From the NCBI RefSeq assembly GCF_006658505.1, contig NZ_VFUZ01000003.1, forward strand, positions 248,001-312,000: a stretch of 64,000 nucleotides of DNA, given 5' to 3'. Shown here one piece after another: positions 25,372-32,724 of the stretch; the first letter of the stretch is position 1, and each line of letters opens with the position of its first letter. The notes under the pieces were generated by a model. The model ran no database searches. It was not told where the DNA came from and was given only the letters and a program-made list of their open reading frames with translations. The stretch comes from Mesorhizobium sp. B2-4-15. Lineage in GTDB: Bacteria > Pseudomonadota > Alphaproteobacteria > Rhizobiales > Rhizobiaceae. The position numbers were made by a program, and so were the translations under genes.

Positions 25372-25825
25372 CCGCGCGCTGCTGACGATGGCGGCATTTG
25401 CCGGCCTCTGCCAGTCTGCGCCGGCTGCAATTGTCGGCACCTGCACCATCACGATCGGGACATCGGGAACGATGACCGCTAATCCCACCATTGGCATATT
25501 GGGGTCCACGCAGGCCGGCGGTCAAAGCGCCGGAGCCACCATCACCGCGAACTCGGTGCTGTGCTCCTTGCTCAACTTGTTGGACTGCTATTCGGTATCG
25601 GCGCCAGCACCCGCCGCATTCACTTCTTCGCCGAGCGGCGGCGGCACCAATGTCACCTTCGCAACGGCCTATCGTCTCGACTCTGGCGTCAGCACGCCAG
25701 GAAGCACGGCGCAGAAGCTGGTCAACGGCACCCATACCGTTCAGGTCGATCTCACCGCCACCAAGTCGAGCGGCATCTTCCCGGCCGGCAACTATCAGGG
25801 CATGGTCACAGTGCTGTGTGAGTGA
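25346..25825 (+). CDS. Exported beta-sandwich subunit, pilin/spore-coat-U-like, B
   Basis: A 159-aa protein with a basic N-terminus (MARKRRRNNR) and signal peptide to about residue 28. It has the same plan as the first gene of the operon: a Cys in the first strand (VGTCTITIG), Thr/Ser/Gly-rich alternating strands, and the C-terminal PAGNYQGMVTVLCE. It also carries an extra Cys pair in CSLLNLLDC near residue 73. It ends the cluster; rbsK follows 87 bp later. Together with subunit A it could form a heteropolymer or bind the same chaperone. Confidence 0.62.
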   Translation: MARKRRRNNRALLTMAAFAGLCQSAPAAIVGTCTITIGTSGTMTANPTIGILGSTQAGGQSAGATITANSVLCSLLNLLDCYSVSAPAPAAFTSSPSGGGTNVTFATAYRLDSGVSTPGSTAQKLVNGTHTVQVDLTATKSSGIFPAGNYQGMVTVLCE

Positions 25826-25912
25826 CGCGGCAAATAGCGCTGGACCATTCGCGTGGTCTGGCGTCGAACGGCTTGGCAGGATAGCTTTCCGCATTCAGCA
25901 GGGAGGCATTTC

Positions 25913-26815
25913 TTGATTATCGTTGTCGGCTCGATCAACCTCGACCTCATCGCCAATGTGGACCGCTTGCCGAGCCCCGGCGAAACGGTGAGCGGTTCCG
26001 GCTTCACCACGGCGCCCGGCGGCAAGGGCGCCAACCAGGCACTGGCCGCGGCGCGCGCCGGTGTCGCGGTGCGCATGGTCGGCGCCGTCGGCAAGGACAA
26101 TTTCGCCGCCGAGGCGCTGGCGCTGCTGCGCGACGCCAAGGTCGACCTGTCGGGCGTGGGTGAAACCTTTGCGTCCACCGGCACGGCCCTGATCATGGTC
26201 GGTGACGACGGCGAGAACATCATCGCCGTGGTGCCCGGCGCCAACGCCTCCGTCGTGCCCGGCGACCTTTCCAAGACCTTTGTGAAAAAGGGGGACGTCG
26301 TGCTCCTGCAGCACGAGATTCCGCTGGCGACCGTCGAAGCCGCGCTCGACCAGGCAAGCGCGGCCGACGCCGTCACGGTGCTCAACACCGCCCCGTTCCA
26401 CGCCGAGGCGGCGGCCTTGCTCGGCAAGGCGGACTATGTTGTTGCCAACGAGACCGAGTTCGATCTCTATGGCGAGGCACTGGCGCTCGGCGGGCGCGAC
26501 CGTGCGGCGCGCATGCGCGATTTTGCCGGCAAGACAGGGCGCACCGTCGTGGTCACACTCGGTGGCGATGGCGTGATGGCAGCAACGCCGACCGACTTCC
26601 TGACCGTCCCGGCAATGAAGATCATACCTGTCGACACGGTCGGCGCCGGCGACACCTTCTGCGGGTACTTCGCTGCCTGTCTCTCGTCCGGCCTCGCGCT
26701 CGACAAGGCGCTGGCGCGCGCCAGCGCGGCCGGCTCGCTGGCCTGCCTGAAGCCCGGCGCCCAACCGGCGATCCCGCTGGCCGCCGATGTCGACCAAGCC
26801 TTGAAATCCCATTGA
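25913..26815 (+). CDS. rbsK: Ribokinase
   Basis: A 300-aa PfkB-family sugar kinase that phosphorylates ribose at O5. The N-terminus IIVVGSINLDLIANVDRLPS, the GGKGANQALAAARAG motif near residue 40, and the catalytic DTVGAGDTFCGYF near 243 (Asp base) are all intact. The start is a TTG codon at 25913 with GGGAGG 7 bp upstream; no ATG fits. Ribose could come from the nucleoside hydrolase at 29135. No ribose transporter is adjacent. Confidence 0.92.
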   Translation: MIIVVGSINLDLIANVDRLPSPGETVSGSGFTTAPGGKGANQALAAARAGVAVRMVGAVGKDNFAAEALALLRDAKVDLSGVGETFASTGTALIMVGDDGENIIAVVPGANASVVPGDLSKTFVKKGDVVLLQHEIPLATVEAALDQASAADAVTVLNTAPFHAEAAALLGKADYVVANETEFDLYGEALALGGRDRAARMRDFAGKTGRTVVVTLGGDGVMAATPTDFLTVPAMKIIPVDTVGAGDTFCGYFAACLSSGLALDKALARASAAGSLACLKPGAQPAIPLAADVDQALKSH

Positions 26816-26824
26816 GATAGAAGA

Positions 26825-28267
26825 ATGCGCCCCCGGACCAAACATGCCGTGCCGCCGGCCGGCGACATCTGCCGCCTGTCCGCCGTCGACCTCGCCGACG
26901 CGATCCGCCGGAGGAAACTTTCCGTGCGCGAGGTGGTGACGGCCTTCCTCGACCGCATCGAAGCGGTCAACCCGCTGGTCAACGCCATCGTCTCGTTGCG
27001 TGAGCGCGCGGATCTCCTGCGCGAGGCCGATGCAGCCGATAGCCGGCAAGCGGCCGAAACCGAAACGCTCTTCGGCCTGCCGATCGCCATCAAGGATCTC
27101 GCCTCGACCACGGGGCTGCGCACCTCCTTCGGCTCGCCGATCTTCGCTGATTTCGTGCCGCAGGAAGACGATTTCTTCGTCGAGCGTATCCGCAACGCCG
27201 GCGCCATCATCATCGGCAAGACCAATGTCCCCGAATTCGGGCTCGGCTCAAACACTTACAACAACGTATTCGGGCCGACGCTGAACGCCTTCGATCCGGC
27301 GCTCTCCGCCGGCGGGTCGAGCGGCGGCGCGGCGGTGGCGCTCGCGCTCGACATGGTGCCCGTCGCCGACGGCAGCGACTTCGGCGGCTCGCTGCGCAAT
27401 CCGGCGGCCTGGAACAATGTCTACGGCTTCCGCCCGTCCCAGGGGCTTGTCCCCGGCGGGCCGGACTTCGAGGTTTTCCACACGCAGATGGGTGTCGAGG
27501 GGCCGATGGGCCGCAACGTCGCCGACATGGCGCTGCTGCTGGACGTGCAGGCGGGGTATCATCCGCAGGCACCGCTATCCTATGAAAAACCTGGCTCGTT
27601 CCTCGAAGGGCTTGCAGAACCAGCAACCGGCGGCCGCATCGCCTGGCTCGGCGATCTCGGCGGTCACCTGCCGCTCGAGCCGGGCATTCTCGATCTCTGC
27701 GAGGCGGCGCTCGGCCGGTTCGCCGAAGCATTCTTCCCGGCTGAACCCTTGCGGCCGGATTTCGACTTCGAAGCGCTGTGGCAGGCTTTCGTGACGTTGC
27801 GCCAGGCCAGCAGCGGCTGCGCCCTCAAAGTCCATTACGACGACCCCTCGAAGCGCCTCCTGCTGAAGCCGGAAGCCATTTGGGAGGTGGAAAACGCGAT
27901 GCGGCTGACGGCGCCGCAGATTCGCGCCGCCTCGGTCATCCGCACCTCCTGGCATCGCACGCTGCTGTCGATCTTCGACCGCTTCGACCTGATCGCGCTG
28001 CCGACCGCACAGGTCTTCCCCTTCGCAGTCGGCATGCACTGGCCGCGCGAGGTCGCGGGACGCGCGATGGACAGCTATCACCGCTGGATGCAGGTCTCAG
28101 CCTTCGCCACGCTGGGCGGCTGCCCGGCGGTCAACGTTCCGGTCGGCTTCGACGACAGGGGGAGGCCGATGGGCATGCAGTTGATCGGCAGGCCGCGCGG
28201 CGACCTCGCCGTGCTCAAGGCCGCGACTGCCTATGAGGCGGTGCTGCCCTGGCCAGCCGGCGCCTGA
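26825..28267 (+). CDS. Amidase (amidase signature family)
   Basis: A 480-aa hydrolase. The Ser-cisSer-Lys triad is visible as IAIKDLAST (Lys near residue 92), GGSSGGAAVAL (cis-Ser near 167) and DGSDFGGSLRNPA (nucleophile near 190). The C-terminal GCPAVNVPVGFDDRGRPMGM is the usual family end. Members cleave small amides or act on Gln-tRNA; the absence of gatC/gatB neighbours and the divergence from GatA argue for a small-molecule amidase. It begins 9 bp after rbsK and may be cotranscribed. The substrate is unknown. Confidence 0.9.
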   Translation: MRPRTKHAVPPAGDICRLSAVDLADAIRRRKLSVREVVTAFLDRIEAVNPLVNAIVSLRERADLLREADAADSRQAAETETLFGLPIAIKDLASTTGLRTSFGSPIFADFVPQEDDFFVERIRNAGAIIIGKTNVPEFGLGSNTYNNVFGPTLNAFDPALSAGGSSGGAAVALALDMVPVADGSDFGGSLRNPAAWNNVYGFRPSQGLVPGGPDFEVFHTQMGVEGPMGRNVADMALLLDVQAGYHPQAPLSYEKPGSFLEGLAEPATGGRIAWLGDLGGHLPLEPGILDLCEAALGRFAEAFFPAEPLRPDFDFEALWQAFVTLRQASSGCALKVHYDDPSKRLLLKPEAIWEVENAMRLTAPQIRAASVIRTSWHRTLLSIFDRFDLIALPTAQVFPFAVGMHWPREVAGRAMDSYHRWMQVSAFATLGGCPAVNVPVGFDDRGRPMGMQLIGRPRGDLAVLKAATAYEAVLPWPAGA

Positions 28268-28379
28268 ACCGGCTGCGTCGGCGTAGCGGACCACCCCGCG
28301 AGCCGGCTTGCGTCGTTTTCGCGGCCATGCATTGATCGTCGTCCATTGCGCCGCATCAGCGGCATTCTGAGGGACAATC

Positions 28380-28994
28380 ATGTCACTGGAACTCTACGCA
28401 GCCTATGTCCTCGCTTGCATCGTCATCATCCTGGTGCCCGGCCCGACGGTCACGCTGATCATCGCCAACAGCATCCGCCATGGCTCCCGCGCCGGCCTCG
28501 CCAATGTCGCCGGCACGCAGGCCGGCCTTGCCGTCATGATCGCCATAGTCGGCATCGGTCTCAACACACTGATTTCGGGCATGGGCCACTGGTTCGAATG
28601 GGTGCGGCTGATCGGCGCCGCCTATCTGATCTGGATGGGCGTGCAGATGTTCCGCTCCAAGGGCACGCTGAACGCCGACGGAACGGCGAGGAAGCCGCGT
28701 GGCGGCTTCTTCCTGCAGGGCCTGCTGGTGGCGCTGAGCAATCCCAAGACGCTGATCTTCTTCGGCGCCTTCTTTCCGCAGTTCATCGCGCCGCAGAGCA
28801 ATTATTCGCTGCAGATCTTGGTCATGGGCCTCACCGCCATGATCTTCGCCGCCATGTCGGACTCGACCTATGCATTGGCCGCCGGCCGCGCCGGCCGCAT
28901 GCTCTCGGCCAGCCGCATCAAGCTCCTGTCCAGGATCAGCGGTAGCTTCATGATTGGCGGCGGCCTGTGGCTGGCGTTTTCACGGTCGAAATAG
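28380..28994 (+). CDS. LysE family amino-acid exporter
   Basis: A 204-aa inner-membrane protein with five to six hydrophobic segments. The N-terminal VPGPTVTLIIANSIRHGSRA near residue 20 is the LysE/RhtB signature. GGFFLQGLLVALSNPKTLIF near 120 is the second conserved block (Asn-Pro-Lys). Such proteins export lysine, homoserine, threonine or other amino acids; the substrate is unknown here. It stands alone, followed by a rhizobial repeat and the convergent nucleoside hydrolase gene. Confidence 0.9.
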   Translation: MSLELYAAYVLACIVIILVPGPTVTLIIANSIRHGSRAGLANVAGTQAGLAVMIAIVGIGLNTLISGMGHWFEWVRLIGAAYLIWMGVQMFRSKGTLNADGTARKPRGGFFLQGLLVALSNPKTLIFFGAFFPQFIAPQSNYSLQILVMGLTAMIFAAMSDSTYALAAGRAGRMLSASRIKLLSRISGSFMIGGGLWLAFSRSK

Positions 28995-29004
28995 GCGCCC
29001 CTGC

Positions 29005-29132
29005 CCTCGCCCCTTTTACGGGGAGAGGGTGGTCTCGAAGCGATCGAGTGAGGACAGCGCCGAGGGCGCGGGCAAACATCAAGTTTGCACCCCCTGCCCG
29101 GACCTTCTTTCCGTGAACGGGAGAAGGGGTAG
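29005..29132. repeat. Rhizobial intergenic palindromic repeat
   Basis: The region contains CCCTCGCCCC-TTTTAC-GGGGAGAGGG (29005-29030), a strong hairpin, and further on a second CCTTCT...GAAGGGG inverted pair near 29102-29128. This is the 'cccttctccccgt' type of repeat commonly found between rhizobial genes (general knowledge). It lies between convergent genes and could terminate both. Confidence 0.6.
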
Positions 29133-29134
29133 AC

Positions 29135-30076
29135 TTACAGCCGCCCCAGCCTTTCCACCAGCAGAGCGAAAAAGCCGTCATGGTCGATGTCGCGCATCAC
29201 CATGGCGTTCTTCTGCCGCTTGGTCACGCCCCACCAGTCGATGACGGTCATGCCCATGGTCAGTTCCGAGGCGGTCTCCACGCTGACGTTGCAGTTGCGG
29301 CCCTTGAACAGGTCCGGCTTCAACAGATAGGCGATGACGCAGGGGTCGTGCAGCGGCCCGCCGTCGGTGCCGTATTTGCCCTCGTCGTAGCGCTCGAAGA
29401 ATTCCAGCATCTCGGCGGTGGCAATGCCAACCTTGCTGCCCAGATCACGAATGGCCTTGATGCGCTTGGCGGTGGTCAGCGCCTTGTGGGTGACGTCGAG
29501 CGGCATCATCACGATCGGGATGCCGGACTTGAACACCAGATCGGCGGCTTGCGGATCGACATAGATGTTGAACTCGGCCGCCGGGGTGACGTTGCCGCCC
29601 TCGAAGAAGCCACCGCCCATCAGCACGATTTCCTTGATGCGCGATGCGATCCGCGGTTCGCGGATCAAAGCCAGCGCGATGTTGGTCAGCGGCCCGAGCA
29701 GGCAGAGCGTGATGGTGCCGCTCTCTTCCCTCATCAGCGTCTCGACGATGAAGTCGACGCCATACTGCTCCTGCAGCTTCATCGTCGGTTCGGGCAGTTG
29801 CGGCCCGTTGAGGCCGGTCTTGCCATGCACTTCCTCGGCGGTGACCAGTTCGCGCGCCAGGGGACGGATGGCACCGGCATAAACCTTGATCTCCGGCCGC
29901 CCGGCCAGTTCGCAGATCTTGCGGGCGTTCTTTTCGGTAAGCTTCAGCGGCACGTTGCCGGCAACGGCGGATATGCCGACGACCTCCAGTTCGGGGCTGC
30001 CAAGCGCCAGCAGAATGGCGACGGCGTCGTCCTGGCCGGGATCCGTGTCGATGATGATCTTGCGTGGTTGGGGCAT
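29135..30076 (-). CDS. Inosine-uridine preferring nucleoside hydrolase
   Basis: A 313-aa enzyme that hydrolyses the N-glycosidic bond of ribonucleosides to base and ribose. The calcium site and signature DTDPGQDDAVAILLAL start at residue 10. GPLTNIALAL near 123 and the conserved FNIYVDPQAADLVF near 167 are typical, and DPCVIAYLL near 240 supplies the late Asp. The start ATG at 30076 begins MPQPRKIIIDTDPG; the longer open frame upstream is not family-like. Released ribose could be phosphorylated by the ribokinase at 25913. It is not linked to the phosphorolytic salvage operon at 314-6579. Confidence 0.92.
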   Translation of the reverse strand: MPQPRKIIIDTDPGQDDAVAILLALGSPELEVVGISAVAGNVPLKLTEKNARKICELAGRPEIKVYAGAIRPLARELVTAEEVHGKTGLNGPQLPEPTMKLQEQYGVDFIVETLMREESGTITLCLLGPLTNIALALIREPRIASRIKEIVLMGGGFFEGGNVTPAAEFNIYVDPQAADLVFKSGIPIVMMPLDVTHKALTTAKRIKAIRDLGSKVGIATAEMLEFFERYDEGKYGTDGGPLHDPCVIAYLLKPDLFKGRNCNVSVETASELTMGMTVIDWWGVTKRQKNAMVMRDIDHDGFFALLVERLGRL

Positions 30077-30237
30077 TTCAATTCCTTGTTTGGCTGGCCA
30101 TGAGCTCATTGCACCGATCGCACGCCAGAGAGACGCCGAACCGGCTGCAAGCTGCCGAACCGCTTGGCCGGGAATGGCCCCGACCTTGGCGCTTCTCCTT
30201 GCATCCGCGCGTCGTTTCAAGCGCCATGTCGCTTATT

Positions 30238-30341
30238 CCTGTGAGTCCAGGACGCTGATCCTTTGGGCTACCCCTGTGAGTCCACGACCTGGTCTTTTGG
30301 GCTGTTCCTGTGAGCTCACGACTTGGTCTTTTTGGGCGGGT
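30238..30341 (+). repeat. Three tandem 34-35-bp repeats upstream of hsp20
   Basis: The units start at 30238, 30273 and 30307. Each begins CCTGTGAG, continues with a TC(C/A)CGAC-like core and ends in a CTTT..GGGC block. In the third copy the start becomes the perfect palindrome GTGAGCTCAC. They lie just upstream of the sigma-32-like promoter of hsp20. No coding potential supports them. Confidence 0.75.
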
Positions 30342-30351
30342 CTTTTGATGG

Positions 30352-30380
30352 CTTGAACTTGGTCGCGGGGCGGACCATAT
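30352..30380 (+). promoter_or_regulatory. RpoH (sigma-32)-type promoter of hsp20
   Basis: CTTGAAC (30352-30358) and ACCATAT (30374-30380) are separated by 15 bp and fit the heat-shock sigma consensus CTTGAA / CCATnT. Transcription would begin near 30387, giving a leader of about 60 nt that contains the ROSE-like hairpins. An inverted repeat (GATGG-CTTGA with TCAAG-GCCATC) surrounds the promoter. Confidence 0.6.
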
Positions 30381-30387
30381 CAAGGCC

Positions 30388-30448
30388 ATCGGGAAAAATG
30401 CCATCAGGGTTTTTCCAGTTTATGTCGCTCTTGAGAGGACAGTGTAAC
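30388..30448 (+). ncRNA. ROSE-type RNA thermometer in the hsp20 leader
   Basis: Two hairpins precede the start. The first pairs GGAAAAA (30392-30398) with TTTTTCC. The second, 30423-30441, pairs TGTC-G-CTC with GAG-GACA around a TTGA loop and buries the ribosome binding site AGAGGA. TCGCT (30425-30429) matches the UYGCU signature of ROSE elements, and the G at 30427 is bulged opposite the ribosome binding site as in known ROSE RNAs. Melting at heat-shock temperature would free translation. Confidence 0.8.
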
Positions 30449-30874
30449 ATGAGCCGAATGACGCCTTTCTCCAGCCCGCTTCTCCTGGGTTTCGACGCCA
30501 TGGAAAAGACCCTGGAGCGTCTGGCGAAATCCGGTGACAGCTACCCTCCCTACAACATCGAGCGCCTCAGCGGCACCGACGGCAAAGCCGAAAGGCTGCG
30601 TATCACGCTCGCCGTCGCCGGTTTCGCCGAAAGCGATCTCGATGTGACAACGGAGGAAAACCAGTTGGTCGTGCGCGGCCGTCAGACCGACGATACCGAG
30701 CGCGAATTCCTTCACCGCGGCATCGCCGCGCGCCAGTTCCAGCGCTGTTTCGTGCTGGCCGACGGCATGCGGGTGATCGCGGCGGAGCTGAAGAACGGCC
30801 TTTTGTCGATCGACCTCGATCGGCCGGAGTCCGAACGGCTGGTACGGAAAATAAATATATCGGTGAAAGACTGA
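30449..30874 (+). CDS. Small heat-shock protein Hsp20/IbpA family
   Basis: A 141-aa ATP-independent chaperone that holds unfolding proteins. It starts MSRMTPFSSPLLLGFDAMEK, and the alpha-crystallin domain spans about 35-130, with LRITLAVAGFAESDLDV and the late AELKNGLLSIDLDRP (the GxL/AxxxNGxL-type motif). The first residues of the open frame upstream of 30449 are the ROSE leader and not coding. It is controlled by a sigma-32-like promoter and a ROSE thermometer and followed by DUF1150, a common rhizobial pair. Confidence 0.94.
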   Translation: MSRMTPFSSPLLLGFDAMEKTLERLAKSGDSYPPYNIERLSGTDGKAERLRITLAVAGFAESDLDVTTEENQLVVRGRQTDDTEREFLHRGIAARQFQRCFVLADGMRVIAAELKNGLLSIDLDRPESERLVRKINISVKD

Positions 30875-30995
30875 TCCTTACCACTGCATCGGCCGAAAGA
30901 GTCGGCACCGATTTTGCGAAAGCACGATGCACCAACTTGAATGGCTCTCATGCGGGATGGCCTTTAGCGGCGTCCTCGCGCCAAGGAGGCTTGAA

Positions 30996-31253
30996 ATGAC
31001 CAGAACTGACGAAACCATCACCATGACCAGCGGCGAATTCGCCCATCTCGGCGAAGGCTCTGTCGCTTACCTGCGCAAGGTCTCGAGCGACGAACTGCTC
31101 GGCCGCTTCCCCAACATCGGTGAAATCGCGCCCGGCCTGGAGCTGTGGGCCCTGTTTGCCGCCAACGGCCAGCCGATCCTGCTTTCCGACGCGCGTGACC
31201 GCGCGCTGGCCGGCGCCATGGAAAACGACCTGACCACGGTCGCTATCCACTGA
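30996..31253 (+). CDS. DUF1150 family protein
   Basis: An 85-aa acidic cytoplasmic protein. The family core reads YLRKVSSDELLGRFPNIGEI, then LWALFAANGQPILLSDARDRAL. AAGGAGG sits just before the ATG at 30996, which is better than the longer open frame from 30927. DUF1150 genes frequently follow small heat-shock genes in Rhizobiales, suggesting a role linked to stress or aggregates; the function is not known. A hairpin terminator follows. Confidence 0.88.
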   Translation: MTRTDETITMTSGEFAHLGEGSVAYLRKVSSDELLGRFPNIGEIAPGLELWALFAANGQPILLSDARDRALAGAMENDLTTVAIH

Positions 31254-31276
31254 GCCTGGCCGTCGTCCCAATTGGA

Positions 31277-31299
31277 AAGGGCCGCTCCCGGCGGCCCTT
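31277..31299. terminator. Bidirectional hairpin terminator between DUF1150 and ptsN
   Basis: A perfect 9-bp stem AAGGGCCGC / GCGGCCCTT with a 5-nt TCCCG loop lies between the two convergent genes. The A and T pairs at the stem ends give short U tracts on both strands. Confidence 0.75.
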
Positions 31300-31326
31300 C
31301 GCAAACGTCAATCCTACAGAAAAGAC

Positions 31327-31791
31327 TCAAGCCGCGTGCGAGGCCTGCGCGTCCGACAAAAGCGCATGGATCGCCGTGGCGTCACGCGTCCCCCTGATCT
31401 TGGCCACCGTGTCGGCATCGCGCAGCACGCGCGCGATGCGCGACAGCGCCTTGAGGTGATCGGCGCCCGCCCCTTCAGGCGCCAGCAGCAGAAACACCAG
31501 ATCGACAGGCTGGTCGTCCAGCGATTCGAAATCGACGGGGGTCTCCAGCCGGGCGAAAACCCCGGCGATGCGCTTCACGCCGGCGAGCTTGCCGTGCGGG
31601 ATGGCAATGCCGTTGCCGACGCCAGTCGAGCCCAGCCGCTCACGCTGCAGGATGGTGTCGAACACTTCCCTCTCCGGAATGCCCGAGATCGCCGCTGCCC
31701 GTTCGGATAGCAATTGCAGAAGCTGCTTCTTGGAGTTCGCCTTCAACGCCGGCAAAATCGCCGGAACGCTGATAAGATCGCTCAGATCCAT
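31327..31791 (-). CDS. ptsN: PTS IIA-like nitrogen regulatory protein EIIA-Ntr
   Basis: A 154-aa phosphocarrier of the nitrogen PTS. The phosphorylated His lies in GIAIPHGKL near residue 66. The N-terminal ISVPAILPALKANSKKQLLQ and the late FLLLAPEGAGADHLKALSRI are typical of EIIA-Ntr. It receives phosphate from PtsP/NPr and regulates potassium transport and carbon/nitrogen responses. It ends the classic rpoN-hpf-ptsN series on the minus strand, 82 bp after hpf. Confidence 0.95.
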   Translation of the reverse strand: MDLSDLISVPAILPALKANSKKQLLQLLSERAAAISGIPEREVFDTILQRERLGSTGVGNGIAIPHGKLAGVKRIAGVFARLETPVDFESLDDQPVDLVFLLLAPEGAGADHLKALSRIARVLRDADTVAKIRGTRDATAIHALLSDAQASHAA

Positions 31792-31873
31792 GCTTGAAAA
31801 TCCCTTGTTCGCCTGCCGTCACCAGTCCCCACCCCTCGTGCGGCCGGCTTTTATCCCTGTGCGACTTCGGTCG

Positions 31874-32458
31874 TCACGCTTGTGCGACCTTGGTCGTTGA
31901 CGGGTCGATCCAGCCGATGTTTCCGTCGGGCCGGCGATAGACGATATTGAGATGATCGGTTCCGGCGTTGCGGAAAACGAACACCGGACTGTCCTTGGTA
32001 TCGAGTTCGATGACCGCCGAGGCCACCGACATGGTCTTCAGCGTCATGGTTGATTCGGCCACGATGGCCGGCGCGAAATCCTCCGGGATCTCTTCGTCGT
32101 CGTCGGCAAGCGGCGCCATCACCGTATAGGCGATGTCGGTCAACTCGCCATTGCCATTGCCCGAATTGTGCGATTTGAGACGGCGCTTGTAACGCCGAAG
32201 CCGGGTCTCCAGCCGATCGGCCGCGGCCTCGAAGGCGAGCGTCGGATCCTGGGCATCGCCGGTGGCCTGCAGCGAGGCGCCGGAATCCAGCCGGATCATG
32301 CAATCCGCCGAATAGCGCGAACCCGATTTGATGACCGTGACGTGTCCCGCAAAGCCGCGATCGAAATATTTGCCGATCGCTTCGCCGACACGATCGTTGA
32401 TGCGTGTGCGGAACGCATCGCCGATATCCATGTGTTTTCCCGATATGCGCAGATTCAT
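31874..32458 (-). CDS. hpf: Ribosome hibernation promoting factor, long form
   Basis: A 194-aa protein. The N-terminal domain (about 1-100, MNLRISGKHMDIGDAFRTRI and RYSADCMIRLDSG) binds the 30S decoding region. The C-terminal domain (about 130-190, AVIELDTKDSPVFVFRNAGT and NIVYRRPDGNIG) mediates dimerisation into 100S ribosomes. A flexible acidic linker joins them. This long form is the usual alphaproteobacterial type. It lies downstream of rpoN with a 266-bp gap. Confidence 0.95.
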   Translation of the reverse strand: MNLRISGKHMDIGDAFRTRINDRVGEAIGKYFDRGFAGHVTVIKSGSRYSADCMIRLDSGASLQATGDAQDPTLAFEAAADRLETRLRRYKRRLKSHNSGNGNGELTDIAYTVMAPLADDDEEIPEDFAPAIVAESTMTLKTMSVASAVIELDTKDSPVFVFRNAGTDHLNIVYRRPDGNIGWIDPSTTKVAQA

Positions 32459-32724
32459 CTGAAAACTGACCTTCCTTGCTCAGGCTTCAAACTGTCCCGA
32501 GTTTATACTCGTGGTCCGTGCGCACAAGCTTTGCGGCGTCGCTCGCGCCGATTTAAATCCGAACTTTCCGGTTGATCACAAGCCGCCTTCTTGACCATCC
32601 CGAGGCCATTGTCGTGACGGACCATCCGCTAGCGGGCATCGGGCCCGTCTCATGCGGGCGGGCTTCTAGCCACTTCACCGCGGCTTGTCAATAAAGCTCG
32701 AAAGCTGTGGAAAATCGCAGGGGC
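32459..32724. other. Intergenic region between rpoN and hpf
   Basis: A 266-bp region reading away from rpoN toward hpf on the minus strand. A GAGTTTATACTC palindrome lies near 32498-32509, upstream of hpf. I saw no small ORF or RNA gene. Confidence 0.4.

Noticed and set aside
30078..30404. 108-codon minus-strand ORF covering the triplicated repeat
   Set aside because: The product is Arg/Ser/Lys-rich with no ribosome binding site, and the tandem repeats explain its length.
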